From NCBI GenBank assembly GCA_041609995.1, contig JBFIPU010000035.1, positions 1 through 25,150 of the forward strand: 25,150 nt of DNA, given 5' to 3'. The translations under genes were made by a program, and so were the position numbers. Of the stretch, positions 15,584 through 23,246 are shown one piece after another; within the stretch, counting starts at the first letter, position 1, and each line of letters opens with the position of its first letter. The DNA is from JABDOU01 sp041609995 (lineage in GTDB: Bacteria; Actinomycetota; Acidimicrobiia; Spongiisociales; SHLN01). The notes beneath the pieces were generated by a model. That model was given only the letters and a program-made list of their open reading frames with translations, was not told the origin of the DNA and did not search any database.

Positions 15584-16882
15584 CTAGAGAACGTCGCGGG
15601 AAGCGACATCCGCCAGCGTCTCGCGGCGCATCAGGAGGCGGCTTTGACCGTCTTTGACGAGCACCGCCGCCGGACGCGGTAGGCGGTTGTAGTTGGAGGC
15701 CATGGTGGCGGTGTAGGCGCCGGTGGCGGCGACGGCGAGCAAATCCCCTGTTACGAGGTCGGACGGCAGCGACGCCCGTTCCCGCACCAGGTCGCCCGAC
15801 TCGCAATGTTTGCCCACCACGGTGACCGCCCGCAGCTCCTCGCTCCCCCGCCGATTGGCGAGGGCGATCTCGTGTTCGGCTCCGTACAGCGCCGGTCGGA
15901 TGTTGTCGCTCATACCGCCATCGACGCTCACATAGGTACGCAGGCCCGGCAGGTGCTTGAGGGTGCCCACCTCATAGAGGGTGATCGCAGCCGGGGCGAT
16001 GAGGGCCCGTCCTGGCTCGACCGCCAGCTGCGGGACGGGCAGCCCATGGTGGGCGCTGGCCTTGGTGAGAGCAGCGGCAATCGCTTCGCCGTACCGGTCG
16101 ATGCTCACCGGGCGGTCTTCGTGGTTGTAGGAAATGCCCATTCCGCCCCCCACATTGAGCTCGCCGAGGACGACACCGTGCTCATCGCGAATCTGGGCCA
16201 TGAGGCCGACCAGCACCTCGGCATTGGCCTGGAACGCGTCGGTACCGAAGATCTGGGACCCGATGTGGGCGTGGAGGCCGACCACGTTGACATGGGGAAG
16301 CGCCAGGGCTCGCCGCACCGCCTCCTCTGCCAGACCGAGAGACATCGTGAAGCCGAACTTCGAGTCGTCATGCCCGGTGCGCACGTATTCGTGGGTGTGA
16401 GCGTCGATGCCGGGAGTGATCCGGAGCCAGACGTCGAAGGTGTGATCACGCTTGCTGCCGACGTCCTCGAGCCGATCCAGTTCGGCAAACGAGTCGGCCA
16501 CCATGCGCGCCACGCCGTAGTCGGCCGCCATCTCCAACTCTTCCACCGACTTGTTGTTGCCGTGGAAGACGAGCCGGTCGCCCGGGATACCGGCCTGCTG
16601 GGCCGTGTACAGCTCGCCGCCGGAGGCGACGTCGATCCACAGGCCCTCTTCGGCCGCCATCTTCATGAGGCCGGCAGTGGGCCAGGCTTTGGACGCGTAC
16701 GCCACCCAGGCGCTGGAAAACGCATTGCGATAGTCCCGGCACCGGCCGCGGAAATCAACTTCGTCGACGATCAGCAGCGGCGTTTGATATTGGGCGGCGA
16801 GATCGGTCACGGCGATCCCGCCGATGGTCATGGTTCCGTGGTCGTCGCGGCCGGCGGTACGCGGCCATGGGTCGATATTCAC
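15584..16882 (-). CDS. lysA: Diaminopimelate decarboxylase
   Basis: This PLP enzyme decarboxylates meso-diaminopimelate to lysine, the last step of lysine biosynthesis. From the chosen GTG it has 432 residues. The PLP lysine is Lys65 in AYASKAWPT, followed by HAHIGSQI (205-211), the Gly loop LNVGGGMGISYN, EPGRAL and the active-site Cys360 in HCESGD. The frame is open 27 codons upstream into argS, but GTG at 16882 overlaps the argS stop as GTGA and has GGAG five bases ahead, so I take it as the start. The overlap with argS matches the conserved argS-lysA pair of Actinobacteria. Confidence 0.96.
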   Translation of the reverse strand: MNIDPWPRTAGRDDHGTMTIGGIAVTDLAAQYQTPLLIVDEVDFRGRCRDYRNAFSSAWVAYASKAWPTAGLMKMAAEEGLWIDVASGGELYTAQQAGIPGDRLVFHGNNKSVEELEMAADYGVARMVADSFAELDRLEDVGSKRDHTFDVWLRITPGIDAHTHEYVRTGHDDSKFGFTMSLGLAEEAVRRALALPHVNVVGLHAHIGSQIFGTDAFQANAEVLVGLMAQIRDEHGVVLGELNVGGGMGISYNHEDRPVSIDRYGEAIAAALTKASAHHGLPVPQLAVEPGRALIAPAAITLYEVGTLKHLPGLRTYVSVDGGMSDNIRPALYGAEHEIALANRRGSEELRAVTVVGKHCESGDLVRERASLPSDLVTGDLLAVAATGAYTATMASNYNRLPRPAAVLVKDGQSRLLMRRETLADVASRDVL

Positions 16883-18633
16883 ATGCGCTCCGGGATCTCG
16901 ATGCCCAACAAACCGAGGAGCAGCGTAACCAGCGCCAGGCTCCTTTCGACCAGCGTCAGCCACGACCCGCGCCGGGCGGGATCGGATTCGGACAGGATGT
17001 GATGGCGCTCGTAGAACCGGCTGTACGTGGCGACCAACTCGTACGCATATTCCGCGATGTGGTTGGGCGCCCGCAGGTCCACGGTCCGATCGAACACGTT
17101 GGAGAAACGCAACAGCTGGAGCATGAGGTTTCGATCGGCGTCATCGACCGGGGGAACCACCGGACCGGGTTCGTGACCGGCCGCTTTTGCCTTTCGCAAG
17201 ATCGATTGCATGCGAACAGCTCCGTAAAGGAGATAGGGGCCGGTCTTGCCCTCGAAGGACGTGAACCGCTCGAGGTCGAACACGTAGTTCGACGTGCGGT
17301 GGTTGGAGAGGTCGCCGTACTTGAGCGCGGCCAGCCCCACTCGCCGGGCGATTTCCGCCCGCTCGGCATCCGGATAGTCGAAGGCGATCCCTGCTTCCTC
17401 GAGGCGGGCGCGGGCAGCCTCGGTGACCATCCCGATCAGGTCGCGCAGCTTGAGGATCCCTCCCTCCCTCGTCTTGAACGGCTTGCCGGACTTGTCGTTC
17501 ATGGTCCCGAAACCGACGTGCTCGAACTCGACCCACTCGGGGGCGACCCCCGTCTTGTGAGCGGCGCGAAAGACCTGCTCGAAGTGGAGGGCCTGGCGCG
17601 CATCAACGACATAGAGCATGAGATCGCGCTCCAGTGCGTGCACCCGGGCATCGACGGTGGCGAGGTCGGTGGTCGTGTAGAGGTAGGCCCCGTCGGTCTT
17701 GGTGAGGATGAGCGGCGGGATCTCCTTGGCGTCGTTGGGCTCGGATACGTCGACCACGAGGGCTCCCTCGGAATCGACGGCGCTGCCCGCCTCGGTCAGT
17801 CGCTCGATCAAGGGCTGGACCCGGTCGTGGACGGTGCTCTCTCCGTGCCAGAGGTCGAAGGCCACCCCGAGATCGGCAAAGTCGGCGGACTGCGATTGCC
17901 GAGAGACACGAGAGAAGTGGTTCCACAGCGCCCGGTAGCCGGGCCGTCCTTGCTGGAGCTCCAGGGTGGCCTGGCGAGCCCGCTCCGCCTCGGCCGGGTC
18001 TGCTTGACAGCGGGCCGCCACCTCCGGATACATCTCCTGGAGATCATCGAGGGTCACGGGGCTTTCCTCCGGGTAGGGCCCGGAGAAGGACCCGTCGAAG
18101 TACGGCAGGTCGGGCATGCGGCGCTCCACTTCGATCAGCAGCTGACCCATCTGGGTTCCCCAATCGCCGATGTGGATGTCGGTGAGCACGTCGTGGCCGG
18201 CAAAACGCATGATGCGCTGGATGGAGTCGCCGATGATGGTCGAACGCAGGTGCCCGACGTGCATGGCCTTGGCCACGTTGGGGCCGCCGTAATCAACAAG
18301 GACGTTGCGGGGGTCCCGGACCGGGGCACCGAAGCGGTCGTCGAGGTCCTCGACCGCGGCGGCCAGGAACTGGTCCGTGAGGTTGATGTTGATGAACCCG
18401 GGGCCGGCGATCGAAAGCGGCTGCAGCGCGTCGGAATCGGGGACGGCCTCGATCACGTCTTCCGCCAGCTCCCGCGGGTTCTTGCCGGCCTCCTTGGCGG
18501 CCGCCAGGGCTCCATTGCATTGGTACTGGGCGAGATCGGGCCGATCGGAATCGGTCACCTCGCCGTAGGACCGATCGAGCCCCACCTTCTCAAAGGCATC
18601 GCCGAAGATACCGGACAACGTTGCCAGAATCAT
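16879..18633 (-). CDS. argS: Arginyl-tRNA synthetase
   Basis: This class I synthetase charges tRNA-Arg. It has 584 residues, full length. The N-terminal additional domain (to about 110) is followed by the HIGH-type motif HVGH at 125-128 in NVAKAMHVGHLRSTIIGD, the conserved THIHIGDWGTQMG-like segment (DIHIGDWGTQMG), the KMSKS-equivalent MNDKSGKPFKTREGG, and the anticodon-binding helical domain ending in GIEIPERM. There is no Shine-Dalgarno sequence before the ATG, and the gap to the upstream gene is only nine bases, so re-initiation or coupling is likely. Overlaps lysA by four bases. Confidence 0.97.
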   Translation of the reverse strand: MILATLSGIFGDAFEKVGLDRSYGEVTDSDRPDLAQYQCNGALAAAKEAGKNPRELAEDVIEAVPDSDALQPLSIAGPGFININLTDQFLAAAVEDLDDRFGAPVRDPRNVLVDYGGPNVAKAMHVGHLRSTIIGDSIQRIMRFAGHDVLTDIHIGDWGTQMGQLLIEVERRMPDLPYFDGSFSGPYPEESPVTLDDLQEMYPEVAARCQADPAEAERARQATLELQQGRPGYRALWNHFSRVSRQSQSADFADLGVAFDLWHGESTVHDRVQPLIERLTEAGSAVDSEGALVVDVSEPNDAKEIPPLILTKTDGAYLYTTTDLATVDARVHALERDLMLYVVDARQALHFEQVFRAAHKTGVAPEWVEFEHVGFGTMNDKSGKPFKTREGGILKLRDLIGMVTEAARARLEEAGIAFDYPDAERAEIARRVGLAALKYGDLSNHRTSNYVFDLERFTSFEGKTGPYLLYGAVRMQSILRKAKAAGHEPGPVVPPVDDADRNLMLQLLRFSNVFDRTVDLRAPNHIAEYAYELVATYSRFYERHHILSESDPARRGSWLTLVERSLALVTLLLGLLGIEIPERM

Positions 18634-18642
18634 CGGGGAAGG

Positions 18643-19719
18643 CTACTGGCGGCTTGGCTTGCGAGCCGTTTGCGGGTAGTCGCCCGGATCTGCGCCGTCG
18701 AGGAGTTCAGCCGCCCGTAGAAATCGCTGTTCAACCTGACGCAGGATTCGAGAAGACCAGTGTTGGGAGAACAGAACAATGACTGCACGCGCGATGATGC
18801 CGGGGCTGCTCGGCACAGACCAACCGGGCTGATCGGCCTTCTGGAGACATGAGCCATAATGCTGATCGGTGTGAAGGATCATCAGAATTGCGGACGCTCG
18901 AGCCAGGCTGGTCGTCGGGGTCGCCTCCAGCAGCCGCCGAAATCCGGAAACATTGGGCAACGCAACACGCAGGAGCTCGCGGCGCACCTCTTGAACAGGG
19001 GCATCAGATCCGTCGCCCCCGAGGTACCCCTTGAGAGCCGGGTGGTAGGCGATGCCGGCCAGCAAGTCCCGCTCGATATCCCGGGTGATGTTGGCAAGCT
19101 GGATCAGTTGGGCAACGGCCATCGCATCTTCACGCAGTCCTTGTGACGAACCGAGCACCAGATCGAGGGCAAACAGAACGGGTTCTCCGATCACGTGACC
19201 GCAATACCGGCGAACCTGGTCCATCCCCGTGAGGACCCCACCCTGTTCCAGGAACCGTTGCGCCGACCAGATCATGCCGTCGGCCATCGCCTGCACCAGC
19301 TCGACAATGCGCTTTTGATCGACTTCCGGCAAGGTCAAGAAGACGTAATCCACCAGCCGGCATCGTTCGACCAGAAGGATGAAGACTTTGTCCTGCTCGT
19401 CGCGAGCAGCCAGCTCGACTGCCGGGGGCGGATCCATGTTCCCCATTCGTTCCGAGAACGCAGCCAGGGTCTCGCCGCGGTCATCCGGGGTCGTCAAATC
19501 CTCGCAGGTGTCGAGCATCCGACAGTACAAATAGGCGACAGCCGCCGTCTTGCTCTGATCTTTGGGGAGCATCAGGATGCTGGTGGCGAAGGTTCGAGCC
19601 GCGTACGGCAACATTGCCCAAACGAATTCCATCGGATCTTCAATGGAGGCGAGACGAGTGAGGTCGGGACGCTTTCGATCCACGAAAACACCCCGGGCGA
19701 GCAGCCAGGGGCGTCGCAT
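18643..19719 (-). CDS. Squalene/phytoene synthase family protein
   Basis: This family joins two prenyl diphosphates head to head (farnesyl-PP to squalene or geranylgeranyl-PP to phytoene). The protein has 358 residues. The first Asp-rich site is YCRMLDTCEDL (DTCED at residues 70-74) and the second is QLANITRDIERDLLAG (Asp214 and Asp218), both fitting magnesium-diphosphate binding. FAT near 44 and RRYCGHVIGEP near 170 also match the family. DT-x-ED and the downstream LPEVDQKRIVELVQAMADGM resemble squalene synthases more than CrtB, but the product cannot be fixed from sequence. No terpene partner genes lie nearby. It is upstream of and nearly touching argS. No clear ribosome binding site; the ATG at 19719 is the simplest start. 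Confidence 0.85.
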   Translation of the reverse strand: MRRPWLLARGVFVDRKRPDLTRLASIEDPMEFVWAMLPYAARTFATSILMLPKDQSKTAAVAYLYCRMLDTCEDLTTPDDRGETLAAFSERMGNMDPPPAVELAARDEQDKVFILLVERCRLVDYVFLTLPEVDQKRIVELVQAMADGMIWSAQRFLEQGGVLTGMDQVRRYCGHVIGEPVLFALDLVLGSSQGLREDAMAVAQLIQLANITRDIERDLLAGIAYHPALKGYLGGDGSDAPVQEVRRELLRVALPNVSGFRRLLEATPTTSLARASAILMILHTDQHYGSCLQKADQPGWSVPSSPGIIARAVIVLFSQHWSSRILRQVEQRFLRAAELLDGADPGDYPQTARKPSRQ

Positions 19720-19789
19720 CGCAAACGGAAGATCGACTCGGGGAATTCGGATAGCAACGGCCTAACGTTCTGGTCACACGAGGCTAACG

Positions 19790-19936
19790 ATGCGTGGAAA
19801 CCGCCTGTTCGCACACATCCTGGTCGCCGGTCTACTCACCCTCGCAAGCTGCGCCGATCTCGACGGTCCGACGACCCTCGAACCTCGCCCCCGGGGTAAC
19901 CCGACGGACGGGCGTGGGCCAAAGACGGGCTGGTGA
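19790..19936 (+). CDS. Small putative lipoprotein, 48 residues
   Basis: This short ORF encodes MRGNRLFAHILVAGLLTLAS followed by Cys21. Basic residues, a hydrophobic core and the lipobox LASC make a convincing lipoprotein signal peptide, after which only 28 polar residues (rich in Pro, Gly, Asp, Arg) remain, ending in KTGW. The ATG has GAGG six bases ahead, a sound ribosome binding site. It is divergent from the squalene/phytoene-synthase-like gene (70 bases between starts) and convergent with the oxidoreductase gene. It could be a real mini-lipoprotein, or the 5' remnant of a longer lipoprotein gene cut by a stop. I recognise no family. Confidence 0.5.
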   Translation: MRGNRLFAHILVAGLLTLASCADLDGPTTLEPRPRGNPTDGRGPKTGW

Positions 19937-19944
19937 TCCGTGCC

Positions 19945-19962
19945 GGGTGTGAACGAACACCC
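19945..19962. terminator. Hairpin between convergent genes
   Basis: GGGTGT / ACACCC forms a perfect 6-base-pair stem with a 6-base loop, placed eight bases after the lipoprotein stop and 20 bases from the stop of the convergent oxidoreductase gene. It lacks a T-run on either strand, so terminator function is inferred from position only. Confidence 0.35.
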
Positions 19963-19982
19963 ACTGCGGAGCCAACTTCTGC

Positions 19983-20405
19983 TCAAACCCTGGGTTCGAG
20001 GAACACGAGTGGGATCTCCCGCCGGGTGCGGCCCTGGTAGGCCTCGTAACCGTCGTACGCCTGTCGAACTCGCGGCCACCAGGTGGCTCTTTCCTGCTCG
20101 GTGGCGGCGCGGGCGACCACGGCGCGGATTGCTCCTTTGACATTGACCACGGCCGCCGGTTGGGCGACCAGGTTGAGATACCAGTCAGGGTGATAATCCC
20201 TGCCACCCCACGAGGCGATGACGACGAGGCTCGAACCGTCCTGGAGATAGAGCAGCGGAACGGTGTGCGGCTGTGCGGAGAGGCGTCCTGTGGTCGTCAG
20301 GAGCAACATGTCGTTGTTCACGAGACGCCTTCCAATCCGTCCCCGAGTGGTGCGATACAGCGTGGTATGAAGCCGGGACAGGAGGCGAGCGGTGTTGTCT
20401 CTCAC
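19983..20405 (-). CDS. Deazaflavin-dependent nitroreductase family protein (DUF385, Ddn-like)
   Basis: The protein matches the DUF385 family of F420H2-dependent quinone reductases and nitroreductases, whose best-known member is M. tuberculosis Ddn. From the GTG at 20405 it has 140 residues, the family size. Conserved blocks are LLLTTTGR (34-41), VPLLYLQDGSSLVVIASWGG (49-68), HPDWYLNL (72-79) and the C-terminal RREIPLVFLEP. The ORF continues upstream to an ATG at 20525 and a TTG at 20570, but the added residues do not look like the family; no candidate has a clear ribosome binding site, so the start is uncertain. It implies the host makes coenzyme F420, as Actinobacteria commonly do. Confidence 0.85.
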   Translation of the reverse strand: MRDNTARLLSRLHTTLYRTTRGRIGRRLVNNDMLLLTTTGRLSAQPHTVPLLYLQDGSSLVVIASWGGRDYHPDWYLNLVAQPAAVVNVKGAIRAVVARAATEQERATWWPRVRQAYDGYEAYQGRTRREIPLVFLEPRV

Positions 20406-20620
20406 GTAGACAGTGTGGCCGATCGATAGCGATTGTGCGGAGATGTTTGGATCGTCGAAAGGCTCCAATGGCCCTATCGGTTCATTCTTGTGGAACGAAA
20501 CTCGACTCTTGGGACCAGGTTGCATCGAGGAACAACGGTAAACGGTGCTGCAGATGTGGGCCGAAGCCAACGAGGGGACCCAACACGCGCATCGGTCCAG
20601 GGGTAGGCCCTACTTGAACG

Positions 20621-22909
20621 TCAGACGCCAAGCTCTGCTGCGGTGACCTCGAACCAGAGCGGGTTGCGGCCGAACTCACCTCCAACCAGCGCGTCGCTCC
20701 ACCCGTCCCACAAGACGGTCTTGGACCCGGTTTCTGCGCCGTCGACGAGGCCGGTGATTGTGATCTCGGTGTAGCCGAGAGCGCCTCGCTCGATGACAAA
20801 CCGCAACGGGTCCACCCAGTTGTGAGCGCGCAATTCCATAACGACCTGCGCTGACCGGCCCTGCTCGGCGTCCTCGAGTGGCTGCAGCAGATCCACCCGT
20901 CCTCCCTCGTCGTTGGGCTCGAAGTAGGACGATCCGCTGTCGCTTACCGATACCGTGACTGGCTGTGCGAGCTCGGCACCGGATTCGAGGGTGAGCGTCG
21001 TCCAGTCGCTGGTCGTCTCGATCTGGATGCGTACCCGCTTGGCCCGACGTTGATCCCAGTCGATTTCCAGGAAATCCTTGACGAGACCAGCAGTCAATTC
21101 GAGATAGCCCTCAGGGCCGAGTTCGCCGTAGTCGTCGTAAACGGCACCCGACGCACGCGCCACTCCGGTGGCCGCCGGCTCGATCTGGGTGCCCTCATGC
21201 CACTCATTGAATGAGGTGATCGAAACCATGGCCGGCTCGATTCCAGTCCCGAGCGCCCCCTCCCACTGTTGCCGGTAGGTGTTACCTCCGGCCCGCGCAA
21301 CGAACTCTGACTGGTCGAAGCTGATGCGCTTCGCCGAGAAGCCGGGAAGCACGCTGGGCACGTAGAGGGCCCCGTCCGGCAGGGAGCGGGCCCAGGCGAA
21401 GCTGGGCGACGTCTCGAGGGTGGCGTATTGATAGGTCCCGTCGAAGTGGCCTTCGGTCACCCACACCCCCTCTGCGCGATCGGAGAGGATCAATCCGCCG
21501 TTGGGCGACGCGTGGATCTCATCGATGGCGGCGGCCCAGTATGAGGGATCGACGGGGTCCGATTTGCCGTCGGGGTAGTTGGCGAGCCAAACGAAAAAGA
21601 CGCCTTTGGGTCGGTCGTCGTCGCTCCATTGTGTCCGGGCAGTGCTGCGGAAGAAGGCGGGATGGGTGCCGTACCGTTGATAGAGGTACTCGACGTCATC
21701 GACGAGGGTGGTGGCAGTCCGCCCGAAATACGGTTCAATGTGGAAAGCAACCTGAATGTCGTAGCGCTCGGCGATTTCGAGGAGCAACGGCACCGCTTCG
21801 TCCTCCCGGAGGCCCTGGGTGCGAGATCCCCACCATGAGGAGATGATCACTCCGACCCCTGCCTCCCGCAGCCAGGCGAAATGTTGCGCAACGACGGTGG
21901 GATCGATCGAGCTGTATGGGCCCAGGACCGGGTAGTAGTCGCTCGAGATATCGGCCGGCGGCTCACCTCCCTGCGGGTCGTCCCACGCCAGCCAATAGCC
22001 GTGAGCGTCATCCGGGTTTCCGAACCATGGGTAATAGAAAGTCGCTACCCGATAGGACGGGTCGGGGCCGATAACCGGCGGGAACGGGGTGGCGGCACCC
22101 CAGGCAACCGGCAACCAGTCGGCTTCTCCGAAGTAGATCTCCACATCCGCGTGCCCTTGCCGGTTCTCGAAGGACAGATAGAACCGATTGTGGCCGGGTC
22201 GGAAGATTCCGACGGTGTCATCTCCGTCGCGATCCCAATCACCGGCCATGATTCGATCCGATGGCACCCCGTAGTAGAACTCGTAATCGGCGATCCCGGT
22301 GGAGAGGGCGTCTCGCACATACACAAACCCGGTGGTATCCCGATACAACCCCACGGTGTCAATCCCGTCCCCATCGAAATCGCCTGCAAAGGGGAGGTCT
22401 CCCGAAATCCCGAAATGGAAGGAGTATTCGGCCGCTCGGGTGCCCAACTGGTTGCTGATATAGACCTTTCCTTCCGATTGGCGGTAGATGGAGAAGGTGT
22501 CACACCCATCCCCGTTCCAGTCACCCGCAAGCGGGACATCCCCACCGATTCCGAAGAAGAAGTCCCGGTCGGCGACCCCGAAGGTATTGGAGTTCCGAAG
22601 GTAAATGAATCCGTTGGAGGGACGGAACATGGCCACGGTGTCGGTGCCGTCGCAATCCCAATCTCCCATGAGGGGCACGTCGCCGGGAACCCCGAAGAAG
22701 AAGCTCTTGACCATTCCGCCAGGGAACCGCAGATGCCATTCACCGTTCCGGGGGTTGAACATGGCGAGCTGGACGATGTTGCTGCCCGTAGCTGTTGGAG
22801 GCAGGTCATTATGTTGCTCGGCGGCACCCGATCCGCCCGGTCCGACCACGAGAGTGAGGGCCAGCAAGACACTCAGTCCCCGTCGCTTGATGGGACGCTG
22901 CCTGGACAT
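20621..22909 (-). CDS. Secreted FG-GAP-like repeat protein with GH99-type endo-alpha-mannosidase domain
   Basis: This 762-residue protein begins with a signal peptide (basic MSRQRPIKRR, hydrophobic core, likely cleavage near GAAEQ). Residues 44-272 hold five 47-residue FG-GAP/VCBS-like repeats. Residues about 286-610 match glycoside hydrolase family 99: FYYPWFGNPD, VGVIISSWWG, VAFHIEPYFGR (HIEPY at 390-394) and SITSFNEWHEGTQIEPA. In GH99 the catalytic pair is an E-x-x-E motif, seen here as Glu569 and Glu572. The family cleaves internal alpha-1,2-mannosidic linkages next to a capped mannose. The last 150 residues are a beta-rich domain I do not recognise. The ATG has GAGGTGAC ahead. It is a monocistronic gene by spacing. 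Activity and substrate are inferred. Confidence 0.88.
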   Translation of the reverse strand: MSRQRPIKRRGLSVLLALTLVVGPGGSGAAEQHNDLPPTATGSNIVQLAMFNPRNGEWHLRFPGGMVKSFFFGVPGDVPLMGDWDCDGTDTVAMFRPSNGFIYLRNSNTFGVADRDFFFGIGGDVPLAGDWNGDGCDTFSIYRQSEGKVYISNQLGTRAAEYSFHFGISGDLPFAGDFDGDGIDTVGLYRDTTGFVYVRDALSTGIADYEFYYGVPSDRIMAGDWDRDGDDTVGIFRPGHNRFYLSFENRQGHADVEIYFGEADWLPVAWGAATPFPPVIGPDPSYRVATFYYPWFGNPDDAHGYWLAWDDPQGGEPPADISSDYYPVLGPYSSIDPTVVAQHFAWLREAGVGVIISSWWGSRTQGLREDEAVPLLLEIAERYDIQVAFHIEPYFGRTATTLVDDVEYLYQRYGTHPAFFRSTARTQWSDDDRPKGVFFVWLANYPDGKSDPVDPSYWAAAIDEIHASPNGGLILSDRAEGVWVTEGHFDGTYQYATLETSPSFAWARSLPDGALYVPSVLPGFSAKRISFDQSEFVARAGGNTYRQQWEGALGTGIEPAMVSITSFNEWHEGTQIEPAATGVARASGAVYDDYGELGPEGYLELTAGLVKDFLEIDWDQRRAKRVRIQIETTSDWTTLTLESGAELAQPVTVSVSDSGSSYFEPNDEGGRVDLLQPLEDAEQGRSAQVVMELRAHNWVDPLRFVIERGALGYTEITITGLVDGAETGSKTVLWDGWSDALVGGEFGRNPLWFEVTAAELGV
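22094..22780 (-). repeat. Five 47-residue repeats within the GH99 protein
   Basis: Four Asp-rich loops, GDWDCDGTD (82-90), GDWNGDGCD (129-137), GDFDGDGID (176-184) and GDWDRDGDD (223-231), recur with an exact 47-residue (141-base) period. Each is followed by a strand such as TVAMFRPSNGFIYLR and then FGxxGDxPxxGD. The fifth unit keeps the strand part but ends without an Asp loop. D-x-D-x-D-G-x-D resembles calcium-binding loops of FG-GAP/VCBS repeats, which often build beta-propellers. The nucleotide copies have diverged, so this is old duplication. Confidence 0.85.
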
Positions 22910-22939
22910 GTGTCACCTCGCGACCACCCCGAACGATGC

Positions 22940-22949
22940 CACACGTGTG
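22940..22949. promoter_or_regulatory. Palindrome, candidate operator upstream of the GH99 gene
   Basis: CACACGTGTG is a perfect 10-base palindrome, 31 bases ahead of the GH99 start codon, flanked by an A-rich run on the minus strand. Position and symmetry suit a dimeric regulator site, but a palindrome of this size can occur by chance and no regulator gene is adjacent. Confidence 0.3.
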
Positions 22950-23038
22950 TTTTTGATCCCAGGGGCTTATGACCGTTGTGGATGGGCCGATCGTGTTCGA
23001 GTGCTGTAGACGCCGACACGCCTGCACAACCTCTGCGT

Positions 23039-23055
23039 CAGGTCGTGGCGACCTG
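23039..23055. terminator. Perfect hairpin with T-rich flank
   Basis: CAGGTCG / CGACCTG forms a 7-base-pair stem with a TGG loop. On the plus strand it is followed by TCTTGTTCTCGTT, loosely terminator-like; on the minus strand it lies about 190 bases past the possible small gene ending at 23247. Which transcript, if any, it ends is unclear. Confidence 0.3.
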
Positions 23056-23246
23056 TCTTGTTCTCGTTCGGGTGGCAAAGACACCGATTCCCAGAACAGA
23101 ACAGCCAGTCAGTCCTCTTTGCTTGGCTCGTCGGGTCTCTTCCGCTGTTTGTTGGATGGCGGCCAGGACCGGTCGATACCAGCCCGGCGATACCCGTCGG
23201 ATCCGAAAGACTCATGGAAATCCGGATGACGCGACAAACCCAGGCG

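Larger units (their letters stand above)
22910..23246. other. Gene-free stretch upstream of the GH99 gene
   Basis: I see no convincing gene in this 337-base stretch. It must hold the promoter of the minus-strand GH99 gene, but no clear -35/-10 pair is visible. It contains a perfect palindrome 31 bases before the GH99 start and a perfect hairpin at 23039-23055. Open frames across it (on the plus strand from about 22969) have Ser/Arg-rich composition without start signals and look spurious. Confidence 0.6.

Noticed and set aside
15806..17002. A 398-residue plus-strand frame antisense to lysA.
   Set aside because: It mirrors lysA and the end of argS; no family motif and no ribosome binding site that I can see.
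16867..18720. A 617-residue open frame on the plus strand, antisense to argS.
   Set aside because: The minus strand encodes a complete, motif-bearing ArgS over the same span. Long antisense frames are expected opposite high-GC genes with G/C at third positions, and this one has no recognisable domain.
22969..23229. Plus-strand ORFs of 80-115 residues upstream of the GH99 gene.
   Set aside because: Ser/Arg/Cys-rich, several overlapping frames of equal quality, and no family resemblance.
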